A stretch of DNA of 19,562 bases from an uncultured Blautia sp. (GCA_900541345.1 UQJE01000043.1:1-19562), one strand, 5' to 3'; counted from the first letter of the stretch, positions 7,149-14,732 are shown. Notes: generated by a model not told the origin, from the sequence alone. Numbers and translations are program-made.

Positions 7149-7541
7149 TCAGTATCCCACTGTCAACGTAAGCTCAAAAGTATCTCCGTCTGCTGCCGGT
7201 GTTTTATCCGCGGAAGTATTTACCTGCTCGCCGCCTTTTGTGATGCACCACCATTCCTGATTGCTGTCATCTGCTTTGATGCCGTTTACAGAAGTAATGA
7301 AAAGTCCGTACTCTCCATCCTCACCTTCAACAAGCTCGTTGTCCTTCAAAATATCTCCCAGATATTCTCTGTCTGTATGATAAGTAAAATCTTCTGATTT
7401 TCCATCTTTATCAACTACCTGAACGGTTACTTCCTTACTGCCTTCTTCTGTCTTTGGTTTTGTAAAAGAATATACTCCAAAAAGTACTGCCACTACTACA
7501 GCAAGAATAAGCGCTGCGATAATCGGTTTTTTATTCTTCAT
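7149..7541 (-). CDS. DUF4430 domain exported protein
   Basis: A 130-residue protein with an uncleaved-looking N-terminal signal anchor (residues 7-28, IIAALILAVVVAVLFGVYSF) without a lipobox cysteine, then a DUF4430 domain (about 40-130). This domain resembles the C-terminal domain of transcobalamin and intrinsic factor; YLGDILKDNELVEGE, GLFITSVNGIKA, EWWCI and the final DGDTFELTLTVGY fit the pattern. Its ATG at 7541 overlaps the metG stop in TGATG, and GGAGG inside the end of metG serves as its ribosome binding site, so translation is coupled. With the adjacent S component it is a candidate extracellular ligand-binding partner of an ECF importer. The ligand (cobalamin-like) is inferred. Confidence 0.85.
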   Translation of the reverse strand: MKNKKPIIAALILAVVVAVLFGVYSFTKPKTEEGSKEVTVQVVDKDGKSEDFTYHTDREYLGDILKDNELVEGEDGEYGLFITSVNGIKADDSNQEWWCITKGGEQVNTSADKTPAADGDTFELTLTVGY

Positions 7542-9496
7542 CAGCATACCTCCGCTCCTGCCGGCATATCTTTCTCCGGTGTCATAAGCGCAAGATTGCC
7601 TTCAGCATCCTCAGCGCAGAGAATCATTCCCTCGCTTAAAACGCCCGCAAGCTTCGCAGGTTTTAAGTTTGTCACTACCATAACCTTTTTGCCTACCATC
7701 TCTTCCGGTGAATAATGTGCTTTAATTCCGGATACAATCTGGCGTACCTGACTTCCGATTTTTACCTGAGAGCAAAGAAGCTTTTTCGATTTTTTTACTG
7801 CCTCACAGGCAATGATTTCTCCAACCTGGAACTGAAGTTTTTCAAAATCCTCAAACGTAATTTCCGGTTTTGCCTCGATGTCGATTACGTTTTCCTCTTC
7901 TTTTTTCTCTTCCTCTTTTACTGCCGGATGAAGAGCTTCTACTTTTTCCATTACCTCTTTTAAGTCAAGGCGTGCAAAGAGAATTTCCGGTTTCTCTGTT
8001 ACTTTATTTCCTGACGGATAAAGACCAAATGTCGTTAAGTCCTCAAGAGTTCTTCCTTCTGCGTTAAGCTGGGAAAGAATACGCTGTGTTGTTTCCGGCA
8101 TAAAGGATTCCAGAAGAGTTGCACCAATGCAGATACCTTCCACCAGATTGTAAAGAACTGTTGCAAGACGGTCTTTTTTGTCCTCGTCTTTTGCAAGCGC
8201 CCACGGCATTGTTTCGTCAATATATTTGTTGCAGCGTTTAAAGATGGAGAACACTTCTGTCATAGCGTCTGCCACACGAAGCTTGTCCATTTTCTCCTCA
8301 ACTTTACCAGGTACGGAAAGAATAAAGGACTTCATATCCTCGTCAACCGGCTCACACACTCCCTTATTTTCCACCACGCCGCCAAAATACTTGTTGGACA
8401 TGGAAATGGTTCTGTTTACAAGGTTTCCAAGTGTATTTGCAAGCTCGGAATTTAATCTTTCTACCATCAGCTCCCATGTGATTACACCGTCATTTTCAAA
8501 CGGCATCTCATGAAGAACAAAGTAGCGAACTGCATCTACGCCGAAGAAATCTACCAGTTCGTCTGCGTAAATCACATTTCCTTTGGATTTACTCATTTTT
8601 CCGTCTCCCTGAAGAAGCCACGGATGACCAAATACCTGCTTTGGAAGCGGAAGGTCAAGTGACATCAGGAAAATCGGCCAGTAAATCGTATGGAAACGGA
8701 TAATATCTTTTCCGATCAGATGAAGGTCTGCAGGCCAGTCTTTCTTAAACTGCTCTGTGCTTTCTCCGTCACAGTCGTATCCAATACCTGTAATGTAGTT
8801 TGTGAGCGCATCAAGCCATACGTATACAACATGGTTCGGGTCAAAATCTACCGGGATTCCCCATTTAAAGGAAGTTCTGGATACGCAAAGATCCTGAAGT
8901 CCCGGAAGAAGGAAGTTATTCATCATCTCGTTTTTACGGGATTCCGGCTGAATAAATTCCGGATGTGTGTTGATATGCTCAATCAGACGGTCTGCATATT
9001 TGCTCATTTTAAAGAAATAAGCCTCCTCTTTTGCAGGAACGCAGGGACGTCCGCAGTCCGGACATTTGCCGTCTACAAGCTGGGATTCTGTAAAGAAGGA
9101 CTCGCATGGAGTACAGTACATTCCCTCGTAATGTCCTTTGTAAATGTCACCTTTTGCATACATTTTTTTGAAGATTTTCTGAACCTGTTTCTCGTGCTCC
9201 TCATCTGTTGTACGGATAAATTTATCGTAAGATGTGTTCATCATATCCCAGATATTTTTGATTTCACCGGAAACATTATCAACAAATTCCTTCGGTGTAA
9301 TTCCGGCTTCTGCCGCCTTCATTTCAATCTTCTGTCCATGTTCATCTGTTCCTGTCTGGAAAAATACGTCATACCCCTGCTGTCTTTTGTAGCGGGCAAT
9401 GGCATCTGCCAGAACTGCCTCGTAAGTATTTCCAATGTGAGGTTTGCCTGATGTGTAGGCAATGGCTGTTGTAATATAATACTTCTGTTTTTCCAT
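7541..9496 (-). CDS. metG: Methionine-tRNA ligase
   Basis: A 651-residue class I synthetase that charges tRNA-Met in the cytoplasm. Hallmarks: HIGN (20-23), zinc knuckle CTPC...CPDC (Cys128, 131, 145, 148), WLDALTNYI, KMSKS (300-304), anticodon-binding helical domain (about 370-500), a charged linker rich in Glu and Lys (about 525-545), and a C-terminal EMAP/Trbp111-type tRNA-binding domain (about 550-651). Full length. The start at 9496 (MEKQKYYITT) is firm by homology, yet the bases upstream offer only a weak GAGTGG. A perfect GGAGG with correct spacing lies on the far side of the IS607 insertion (about 11177-11182). The gene's T-box leader is beyond that. It overlaps the DUF4430 gene by one base. 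Confidence 0.97.
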   Translation of the reverse strand: MEKQKYYITTAIAYTSGKPHIGNTYEAVLADAIARYKRQQGYDVFFQTGTDEHGQKIEMKAAEAGITPKEFVDNVSGEIKNIWDMMNTSYDKFIRTTDEEHEKQVQKIFKKMYAKGDIYKGHYEGMYCTPCESFFTESQLVDGKCPDCGRPCVPAKEEAYFFKMSKYADRLIEHINTHPEFIQPESRKNEMMNNFLLPGLQDLCVSRTSFKWGIPVDFDPNHVVYVWLDALTNYITGIGYDCDGESTEQFKKDWPADLHLIGKDIIRFHTIYWPIFLMSLDLPLPKQVFGHPWLLQGDGKMSKSKGNVIYADELVDFFGVDAVRYFVLHEMPFENDGVITWELMVERLNSELANTLGNLVNRTISMSNKYFGGVVENKGVCEPVDEDMKSFILSVPGKVEEKMDKLRVADAMTEVFSIFKRCNKYIDETMPWALAKDEDKKDRLATVLYNLVEGICIGATLLESFMPETTQRILSQLNAEGRTLEDLTTFGLYPSGNKVTEKPEILFARLDLKEVMEKVEALHPAVKEEEKKEEENVIDIEAKPEITFEDFEKLQFQVGEIIACEAVKKSKKLLCSQVKIGSQVRQIVSGIKAHYSPEEMVGKKVMVVTNLKPAKLAGVLSEGMILCAEDAEGNLALMTPEKDMPAGAEVC

Positions 9497-9500
9497 GATT

Positions 9501-9740
9501 GTCTGCCACTCAAAATGTGATTAAACATACTCATCACATCGAGAAATTGAAGTCCTTGCGGATACTTCTTACTGCTTCAATGTGTATGCTTTGGCGATTG
9601 CAAGCAATACGCTACTCACAAGTTCTTGTACACTCCACAGTCGTAAATTCCCGAAATAGCCTTCGGTACATACTTACAGTTGCGTTCATTATGCAATTTT
9701 GTAAGTCATAGCATCTCTTAAATTTAGCGCAGCATTGAAA
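9501..9740 (-). ncRNA. Probable TnpB omega-RNA (IS607 right end)
   Basis: TnpB proteins use an RNA from the 3' end of their element, overlapping the end of tnpB and reaching into flanking DNA, which supplies the guide. The 190 non-coding bases after the tnpB stop contain hairpins such as AAGTATCC-GCAA-GGACTT (about 9552-9569) and GTGAT/ATCAC (about 9519-9540). These fit a scaffold. The 5' limit inside tnpB is a guess. The guide would begin at the metG start codon region. Confidence 0.6.
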
Positions 9741-10852
9741 TCTCTGTCTTCAATGTAACCGCATCCACATCTGTAAATTCTATCTGAAAGTTTTAAATCT
9801 TTCTTAATACAACCACAGCGGTGACACCGTTTTGAAGATGGATACCATCTGTCTACTACTCTAAGTTCAATACCATTATCATCACATTTAGATTTTAACT
9901 TTGTTCTAAACTCATAGAACTTTTGTGATGCAACAGTTTTCGATAGATGCCTGTTCTTCATCATTCCTGACACATTCAGGTCTTCAATAGTGATATACGA
10001 CGGTTTGGTTTTTACCAGCTCAGCTATTGTTTTGTTGATATAATCAGTTCGGATATTATTTATCCTGTGATGAAGTCTCTGTACTTTGAGCTTTTGCTTT
10101 TGTATATTCTTTCTTTGAATGGCTTCTCCTTTCTTTAAATTTTCATATTTACGTGAAAGGCATCTCTGCTTTCTGCGTAATTGTTTTTCAAGTTTCTTTA
10201 ATCTTGCCGATTTATTGATATTCTTATAGGTTTCACCGTTAGAAACAATCGCAAAATATTTAATTCCTAAATCTATCCCAATTCCCTCATTACTGTTGTT
10301 AGTAATCTGAGTATCCGGGATTTCTACAAGAACGGATACATAGTATCTGTCTGCCTTAATGGAAACTGTCCCGCTTTTAATTTTCCATCCATCTTTCGTC
10401 GTTGGGATATAACCTTTTTCTTTGAGTCTTACCCAGCCTAAAGTCGGAATACGGATCCGGTGTCTTTCGCAGGCACAATCCTTTGGATTATTCTTAACAA
10501 AATACATTTTTACATCAGATTTTCCCTTCCTTTTGAAATTAGGAAATTTACTCTGACCTTTGAAGAATCTTGTAAAAGCAGTACATCCATCTTCAATGGA
10601 TTTCTTTACCGATTTAGAACTCACTTCCTTAATCCACTGATACTCGGGATGAGCAGGAAGATACTCATTGTTAAGCCAGACACTAAAACTTTTGCCATTC
10701 ATAAACTTCCCACCATTGTCGTGAAGTTCTTTATTGTGAGCCAGATAGAAATTGTAAATATATCTGCATGTTCCGATAGTCTTATTTATCTTGACTTTTT
10801 GTTCCTGTGTCGGATTGATTTCCGTCTTGAAGCTCTTTAGCAATCTCCTCAT
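9689..10852 (-). CDS. tnpB: RNA-guided endonuclease TnpB (IS607 family)
   Basis: A 387-residue TnpB counted from the ATG at 10852. It has an N-terminal helix-turn-helix-like segment (SFKTEINPTQEQKVKINKTI), a wedge/OB region, then the RuvC nuclease with all three catalytic acids: Asp194 in GIDLG, Glu290 in ITIEDLN and Asp371 in DRDFNAALN. A zinc finger is inserted (CHRC at 343-346 and CGC at 362-364). It is full length with an intact C-terminus, so it looks active. An in-frame extension to 10897 exists but does not look like TnpB. TnpB cuts DNA matching the omega-RNA guide next to a TAM and helps the element persist at its site. Its tnpA partner is broken, so the element may depend on a recombinase in trans. 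Confidence 0.93.
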   Translation of the reverse strand: MRRLLKSFKTEINPTQEQKVKINKTIGTCRYIYNFYLAHNKELHDNGGKFMNGKSFSVWLNNEYLPAHPEYQWIKEVSSKSVKKSIEDGCTAFTRFFKGQSKFPNFKRKGKSDVKMYFVKNNPKDCACERHRIRIPTLGWVRLKEKGYIPTTKDGWKIKSGTVSIKADRYYVSVLVEIPDTQITNNSNEGIGIDLGIKYFAIVSNGETYKNINKSARLKKLEKQLRRKQRCLSRKYENLKKGEAIQRKNIQKQKLKVQRLHHRINNIRTDYINKTIAELVKTKPSYITIEDLNVSGMMKNRHLSKTVASQKFYEFRTKLKSKCDDNGIELRVVDRWYPSSKRCHRCGCIKKDLKLSDRIYRCGCGYIEDRDFNAALNLRDAMTYKIA

Positions 10853-10906
10853 CCCTCTCTTTACGATTGTAATTGAGACCACTTCCGTAATCTTCAATAC
10901 ACTGGT

Positions 10907-11116
10907 CTACAATAATGCAATCTGACGATTATTGTTTTCTGTATTTACGCCTTTAAATTGAAGATATTGGTCATAAGTGTAATAACGCCTATCAGTTGGG
11001 GTTCGATTTATCTTTAAAGTTCCTTCTCTATCCCAGCGTTGCAGGGTTTTGACGGAAACGCCTAATAATTCAGCAAAATCTTTTGGTCTGTAATTAGTGA
11101 TATTTGATGTGTTCAT
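10907..11116 (-). pseudogene. tnpA: IS607 serine transposase TnpA, truncated to its MerR-like DNA-binding domain
   Basis: The 69-residue product (from the ATG at 11116, GGAGG seven bases upstream) is the N-terminal MerR-type helix-turn-helix of IS607 transposases: YRPKDFAELLGVSVKTLQRW, then RTPTDRRYYTYDQY. Normal TnpA is about 200 residues and continues with the catalytic-serine YxRVSS region. Here the frame stops after NNNRQIALL. The following bases (about 10835-10915), read in another frame, give IEDYGSGLNYNRK, which resembles a piece from the middle of the recombinase domain. An internal deletion has therefore removed the catalytic serine and most of the domain and brought tnpB close. The leftover domain could still bind the element's ends. 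Confidence 0.85.
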
Positions 11117-11170
11117 AATAATACCTCCATGAACATATTTAATCACTAATGTTAATATTTTCAGTCGCTT

Positions 11171-11190
11171 GATATTTCCTCCTTTTCTTT
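11171..11190 (-). promoter_or_regulatory. Orphaned metG ribosome binding site
   Basis: The minus strand reads AAAGGAGGAAATATC up to the IS607 left end. Joined to the metG ATG on the other side of the element, GGAGG would sit about 7-11 bases from the start codon. In the present arrangement it is about 1.68 kb away from metG. Confidence 0.75.
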
Positions 11191-11199
11191 CCTGGTAAA

Positions 11200-11337
11200 T
11201 AAAAAAGAATCCTGCTCGCAGGATTCTCCGCCTGCGGCGGGTCGCTTTAGCGACGTACTTCTTTTCCGCCGCAGTGCACTCCTACGCGGAGCGTTTTTTA
11301 TGCTATGGAACATTACGGAGTAATTTCCTATAGCATA
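11200..11337 (-). repeat. Multi-hairpin dispersed repeat, copy B
   Basis: Four hairpins follow one another on the minus strand: TATGCTATAG/CTATAGCATA-type (11299-11337), CTCC/GGAG (about 11279-11292), CTGCGGCGG/CCGCCGCAG with inner GTCGC/GCGAC (about 11229-11274), and GAATCCTGC/GCAGGATTC (11207-11226). The first 60 bases match copy A at 1-60 with three differences. It starts directly behind the T-tract of the T-box terminator. Confidence 0.78.
11201..11226 (-). terminator. Hairpin with T-tract inside the repeat, between T-box and metG
   Basis: GAATCCTGC and GCAGGATTC pair across a two-base loop and are followed on the minus strand by six T residues (11201-11206). It has the form of an intrinsic terminator. 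It lies downstream of the T-box decision point, so even antiterminated transcripts meet it. Confidence 0.65.
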
Positions 11338-11600
11338 AAAAAACGCCTTCTCACACTTTGAGAAGACGAGCGTTACCCGTGTTACCACTTCTTTTCATCT
11401 CTGCTTCACAGCAGAAACCTTATCAGGTACTTTCTATACCCTGTCGCTGTAACAGGCGAACCTGTCACTGCCTAAGTTTCCCTCAGCAGTGCCTCTCCAA
11501 AGCCATCTTCCATCTGCTCCGTACATATCCCTCTCACCATACGGGATTTCTCTGTAATGCGGTCTGCACATGTACTCTCTTCTTCCATGAGTTTTCGTAT
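11337..11600 (-). promoter_or_regulatory. T-box leader, methionine-specific (for metG)
   Basis: On the minus strand the leader shows Stem I features (CAGAGAAATCCC with distal-loop GGTGAGA), a specifier region GAAG-ATG-GCTTTGGAG in which ATG is the Met codon, and an antiterminator AAGTGGTAACACGGG followed by AACGCTCGTC (11366-11390). TGGT in the bulge complements the ACCA end expected of tRNA-Met. The competing terminator (11342-11374) has seven T residues after it. Uncharged tRNA-Met should allow read-through. The next downstream gene apart from the IS607 insertion is metG, which fits exactly. Confidence 0.9.
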
Positions 11601-11606
11601 GTGAAA

Positions 11607-11635
11607 ATCCTATCATATTTCAAATGGTTTGTAAA
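11607..11635 (-). promoter_or_regulatory. Promoter of the T-box leader
   Basis: TTTACA (11630-11635) and TAGGAT (11607-11612) are spaced by 17 bases on the minus strand. The -10 box has a TGn extension. This places the transcript start near 11600, just ahead of the T-box Stem I. Confidence 0.7.
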
Positions 11636-11727
11636 GGGGAAGGGAAGAAAAACAGGCAGTTTGGAGTGCTGTTCAGTAACTGTGAACCGAATGAATCACA
11701 ATACTGTCAAATATATAATTCCCTGTA

Positions 11728-12564
11728 TTATTCTCTTCCATAAGCTTCCGTAATTATATCACAGTTTTCTCTGACTTTTTCATCGTCTGTTCCACTTCCC
11801 AGTAAAACTGCCGCCTCAAGAAGCATCTTACCAACACCTTCGCCCAGCTTTTCATCAATTCTTGTCACTATATCTGTTTCTTTTCCTTCTGCAAGCTCTG
11901 GAATAAGTTCAGAATCTGCTTCCAATATTTTCTCACCATAAACACGTAATTCTGCATAAGCACTTGTTCCATCATATACATATCCAGATGCCTCTATCAT
12001 TCTTTTTGTCAGCGCTTCTGCCAAACCTTCATAAAGAGCATTGCTTTTCATTCCACTCTTATCATTATAAAAATCCACTCCCACAGAATGCACCATCTCA
12101 TGAAGAAGCAAATACATGATAAACTCATACTCTTTATTTATATCATTTTTATTCATAAATACTTTTCCCGTCCCATCATAAAAACCATACAAAAATACCG
12201 GTACATTAGGAGAAGTATATACCTCAACTTTATTGACTTTCTCTGAAATATCTATTCCATATTCTTCTTTAACATACTTTATAAGTATATCTCGCCCTTC
12301 CCGAACCCAGGGATATTCTTCTTCCGATAATATATATGCCCCTTCTTTCCATTGCGGACTTTCATCAAAGCTTTCATTCAAATACTGTATTTCCTCTTCC
12401 AGTTCTTTTTCGTGCCTGCTCAAATCATTTAATACAAGTTTTGTTTCCTGTATTTCTTCTGCAGCCAGCACAACTTCTGGCCCTGAAAAATATCCCGCCG
12501 CAGGTGCCATACAGCTCATAAAAAATAAAACAGCTGTCAAACTGATACAACCTTTTTTTCGCAT
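11728..12564 (-). CDS. Secreted zinc metallopeptidase (HExxH), gluzincin-like
   Basis: A 278-residue protein with a Sec signal peptide (residues 1-35, ending near VLAA-EE). After a helical, glutamate-rich segment (40-70) comes LLLHEMVHSVG with the zinc-binding HEMVH at 155-159, then YEGLAEALTKR about 20-24 residues later, supplying the likely third ligand (Glu179 or Glu183). This layout is gluzincin-like. The start at 12564 (MRKKGCISL) is chosen for GGGAG upstream and for the signal peptide; a longer frame to 12675 is not protein-like. It follows the repeat-protein gene, separated by a terminator-like hairpin at 12587-12617. It is probably extracellular and acts on surface or host proteins. 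The family is not recognised more closely. Confidence 0.82.
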   Translation of the reverse strand: MRKKGCISLTAVLFFMSCMAPAAGYFSGPEVVLAAEEIQETKLVLNDLSRHEKELEEEIQYLNESFDESPQWKEGAYILSEEEYPWVREGRDILIKYVKEEYGIDISEKVNKVEVYTSPNVPVFLYGFYDGTGKVFMNKNDINKEYEFIMYLLLHEMVHSVGVDFYNDKSGMKSNALYEGLAEALTKRMIEASGYVYDGTSAYAELRVYGEKILEADSELIPELAEGKETDIVTRIDEKLGEGVGKMLLEAAVLLGSGTDDEKVRENCDIITEAYGRE

Positions 12565-12586
12565 TTTCTTTCTCCCATTCCGCCTA

Positions 12587-12617
12587 TATAAAACAGCGGG
12601 AAGCCCCGCTGTTTTTT
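12587..12617. terminator. Bidirectional terminator-like hairpin
   Basis: AAAACAGCGGG and CCCGCTGTTTT form a stem with a short loop, with seven T residues on the plus strand and TTTT on the minus strand. It ends the repeat-protein transcript before the metallopeptidase gene, possibly leaving some read-through. Confidence 0.75.
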
Positions 12618-12698
12618 TACTATTCACTCCATTCACAGAAACGAGCCAAAATTCATTCCAAATTGCCTCCAGCAATGGAATTTTGACTTTGTATATCC

Positions 12699-14732
12699 TT
12701 ATTTCTTCTTATACAACTGTCCGTTTATTACCTCATAAACTGCACCGTTATATTTTATTGTGCCCTTATAATCTGTTGCAAGTTCTCCCTTAATAACATA
12801 GAACAGTTTTCCATCATATCCTGCCACACCGGTGTGCTGGGTCTGAATCTGTCCATTGGCTGCAAAGTACCATTTTTTATCTTTCGGGTCCTGCCACAGT
12901 CCATTGGCTTCTTTCGCAATCCTGCCGACTGCCACAATAAACTTACCTCCGTCATGCTCCACGATTCCATTTGTATTGGTATCTAAATAACCATTTTCCA
13001 GATAGAACCATTCATTGTCATATAAAGCAAGTCCTTTGTATTCACTCTGAATCTGTCCATTGGAGAAGAAGTAGAATTTGTCGTCTGTGGTTGTCTCATC
13101 ATCTGTGCTGCTTACAAGATACAGCCCGTTCATATCTGTTACAACTTCTCCATCTTTAACATAGAACTTCGCGCCGTCATATTCTGTAAGTCCTTCGAAA
13201 TCTTCATCTATCTGACCGTCTTTAAAAAAACAGAAGGTATTGGAAAATACGTTCTCTTCTGATGTTCCTTCTTTATATCCTTCCGCTACAAAATGCAGAC
13301 CATTTATATCTGTTGCAACGGTTCCATCTTTGATGTAGAAGGCGTCACTCCTATAACTTATAACCCCCTCAAATTCAGTATCTAATTTGTTATCTACATA
13401 ATAATAAAGTTTACCATCTCCACTCTCTCGGAGCTGTCTATACGGTCCTTTGCGAATAGAGACGTATATATCTGGACTTCCGCCGGGAATCCCTATTTCT
13501 TCTATATTACCATCTTCGTTTTGATGCATGTAATGTGCCTTCAAATGCACTTTGCACCCATCTGTATCTTCTTTTGCCGTTATATATATAAGTCTGCTGT
13601 TTTCTTTATCTTGTTCAATAGAAACCGCATTCTCATCTCCGGATAAAATCCACTCAACGTAAAAATCTGTAAAAGGCTCTGTCGTTTGAGTACCATCTTC
13701 TCTTATATATGTACGCCATGCCAAAGCTTCCACGTCTACGGTCTCTCCCGGCTTTACTGTTGGCGCATACCGGTTTGTATAACTTGAACTCACTAATAAT
13801 CCACTATACTCCCAAGTATATGCCATAAGTGATAACGAATATGTATCCAGAACATTATCCAACCGTTTATACGCCACTGTCATCGTAGTAGAATGAAAAA
13901 TACTGTCATCGCCACCTATGCTCTTCAGATATACATACCCGTTTTCCCAGCCCTGCACTTCAAACAAATCCGGACGATCTACTTTGATGTCTACAATCTC
14001 TACAGGAATCTTTTCTATACCGTAGGGGTGGTCTGCGTCTTCTGGAACACAAATCATGTTCAATGCTCTCTTTCCCTCCCAGTCTTGAAACATATAAATT
14101 ACTTCTGGAAAATCGTATTTATAACTTGGCTCACGCACCTCAATCTGCCCGGACGTTGCACTGCCAGTCTGTTTGCCCGCTTCATCGAATACTTCTACGA
14201 CTAATTTCCCTTTTTCTCCTGCATGTCCTTTTACACCTGTTACGGTACAGCTAACGCCATCTACACCCGGGTTTAGCTGTACGGCGGATTCTGATTTCGC
14301 TTCGGCAGGTTCCCAGTTCCATTTGATTTCATGGTTTTTTAAAACTTCGGCATACGCTTCATCAAGAGTAAACTTCTGGTCCTGCTCGATATATACCCAA
14401 CTCCATAATTCTTCTGTTGTTCCCTGCCATTCACTGATGATAGGAATTTCTGTAATCCCGGATTCTGCCTTGCCCTGTGGTTTCTCTTTTTTCGATTCTG
14501 CCTGCGCTGAACCGGCAGAAAGAAGATTATCTTCCGAAGATACAACTTCGCCCGTTTCTTCCGCGCTCTCTTGCTCACCGGAAGTAAGCTCTGATTCAGT
14601 TGAGGTTTCTGTCACAGCTGCTTCCTGTTCTGCTCCAGATTCCAGCTCTTCTCCAAATACAACTGCCGGACTGCTGCTCATTACCATTGCCGCTGCCAAA
14701 AAGAAAGCGGCTGTCTGTTTTCCATGTCTCAT
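12699..14732 (-). CDS. Secreted protein with C-terminal cell-wall-binding-type repeats (paralogue 1)
   Basis: A 677-residue protein: signal peptide (1-28, ending VVFG-EE), low-complexity acidic Glu/Ser/Thr linker (30-90), a domain starting ITEIPIISEWQGTTEELWSW, beta-rich Ig-like modules (about 130-440, including KPGETVDVEA), then about ten imperfect repeats of roughly 20-25 residues to the end (patterns KFYVKDGEVVTDMNGL, WYFAANGQIQTQHTGV). These resemble choline- or cell-wall-binding repeats, so surface attachment is likely. GGAGG lies eight bases before the ATG. The paralogue at 15028-17067 is nearly identical at both ends but diverges in the middle. The role of the variable region (adhesion or ligand binding) is unknown. 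Confidence 0.85.
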   Translation of the reverse strand: MRHGKQTAAFFLAAAMVMSSSPAVVFGEELESGAEQEAAVTETSTESELTSGEQESAEETGEVVSSEDNLLSAGSAQAESKKEKPQGKAESGITEIPIISEWQGTTEELWSWVYIEQDQKFTLDEAYAEVLKNHEIKWNWEPAEAKSESAVQLNPGVDGVSCTVTGVKGHAGEKGKLVVEVFDEAGKQTGSATSGQIEVREPSYKYDFPEVIYMFQDWEGKRALNMICVPEDADHPYGIEKIPVEIVDIKVDRPDLFEVQGWENGYVYLKSIGGDDSIFHSTTMTVAYKRLDNVLDTYSLSLMAYTWEYSGLLVSSSYTNRYAPTVKPGETVDVEALAWRTYIREDGTQTTEPFTDFYVEWILSGDENAVSIEQDKENSRLIYITAKEDTDGCKVHLKAHYMHQNEDGNIEEIGIPGGSPDIYVSIRKGPYRQLRESGDGKLYYYVDNKLDTEFEGVISYRSDAFYIKDGTVATDINGLHFVAEGYKEGTSEENVFSNTFCFFKDGQIDEDFEGLTEYDGAKFYVKDGEVVTDMNGLYLVSSTDDETTTDDKFYFFSNGQIQSEYKGLALYDNEWFYLENGYLDTNTNGIVEHDGGKFIVAVGRIAKEANGLWQDPKDKKWYFAANGQIQTQHTGVAGYDGKLFYVIKGELATDYKGTIKYNGAVYEVINGQLYKKK

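Larger units (their letters stand above)
9497..11170 (-). mobile_element. IS607-family insertion (tnpA truncated, tnpB intact)
   Basis: The element of about 1.67 kb contains an IS607-type tnpA remnant, a tnpB and a structured right end. Its ends are imperfect inverted repeats: left-end GTGATTAAATATG against right-end CATACTCAT-type bases read inversely (TGTGATTAAACATAC), extending to ATTTTCAGTCGC versus ATTTTGAGTGGC. Outside lie GGAGGAAATATC on the left and ATC-ATGG of metG on the right. Joining the flanks restores a ribosome binding site and the metG start. No target duplication beyond a possible two-base core (CA) is visible, as expected for serine-recombinase elements. Boundaries are uncertain by a few bases. 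Confidence 0.82.

Noticed and set aside
8690..9451. Plus-strand open frame of 253 codons
   Set aside because: It lies wholly antisense to the conserved coding sequence of metG, has no ribosome binding site and a Cys/Phe/Val-rich non-protein-like composition. It is a shadow frame.
12565..12675. Longer start for the metallopeptidase
   Set aside because: The added residues cross the terminator hairpin at 12587-12617 and precede a clear signal peptide, and GGGAG supports the ATG at 12564.
12645..12676. Hairpin (ATTCCAAATTGC/GCAATGGAAT) as a plus-strand terminator
   Set aside because: There is no plus-strand gene to terminate and the stem is imperfect and A+T-rich.
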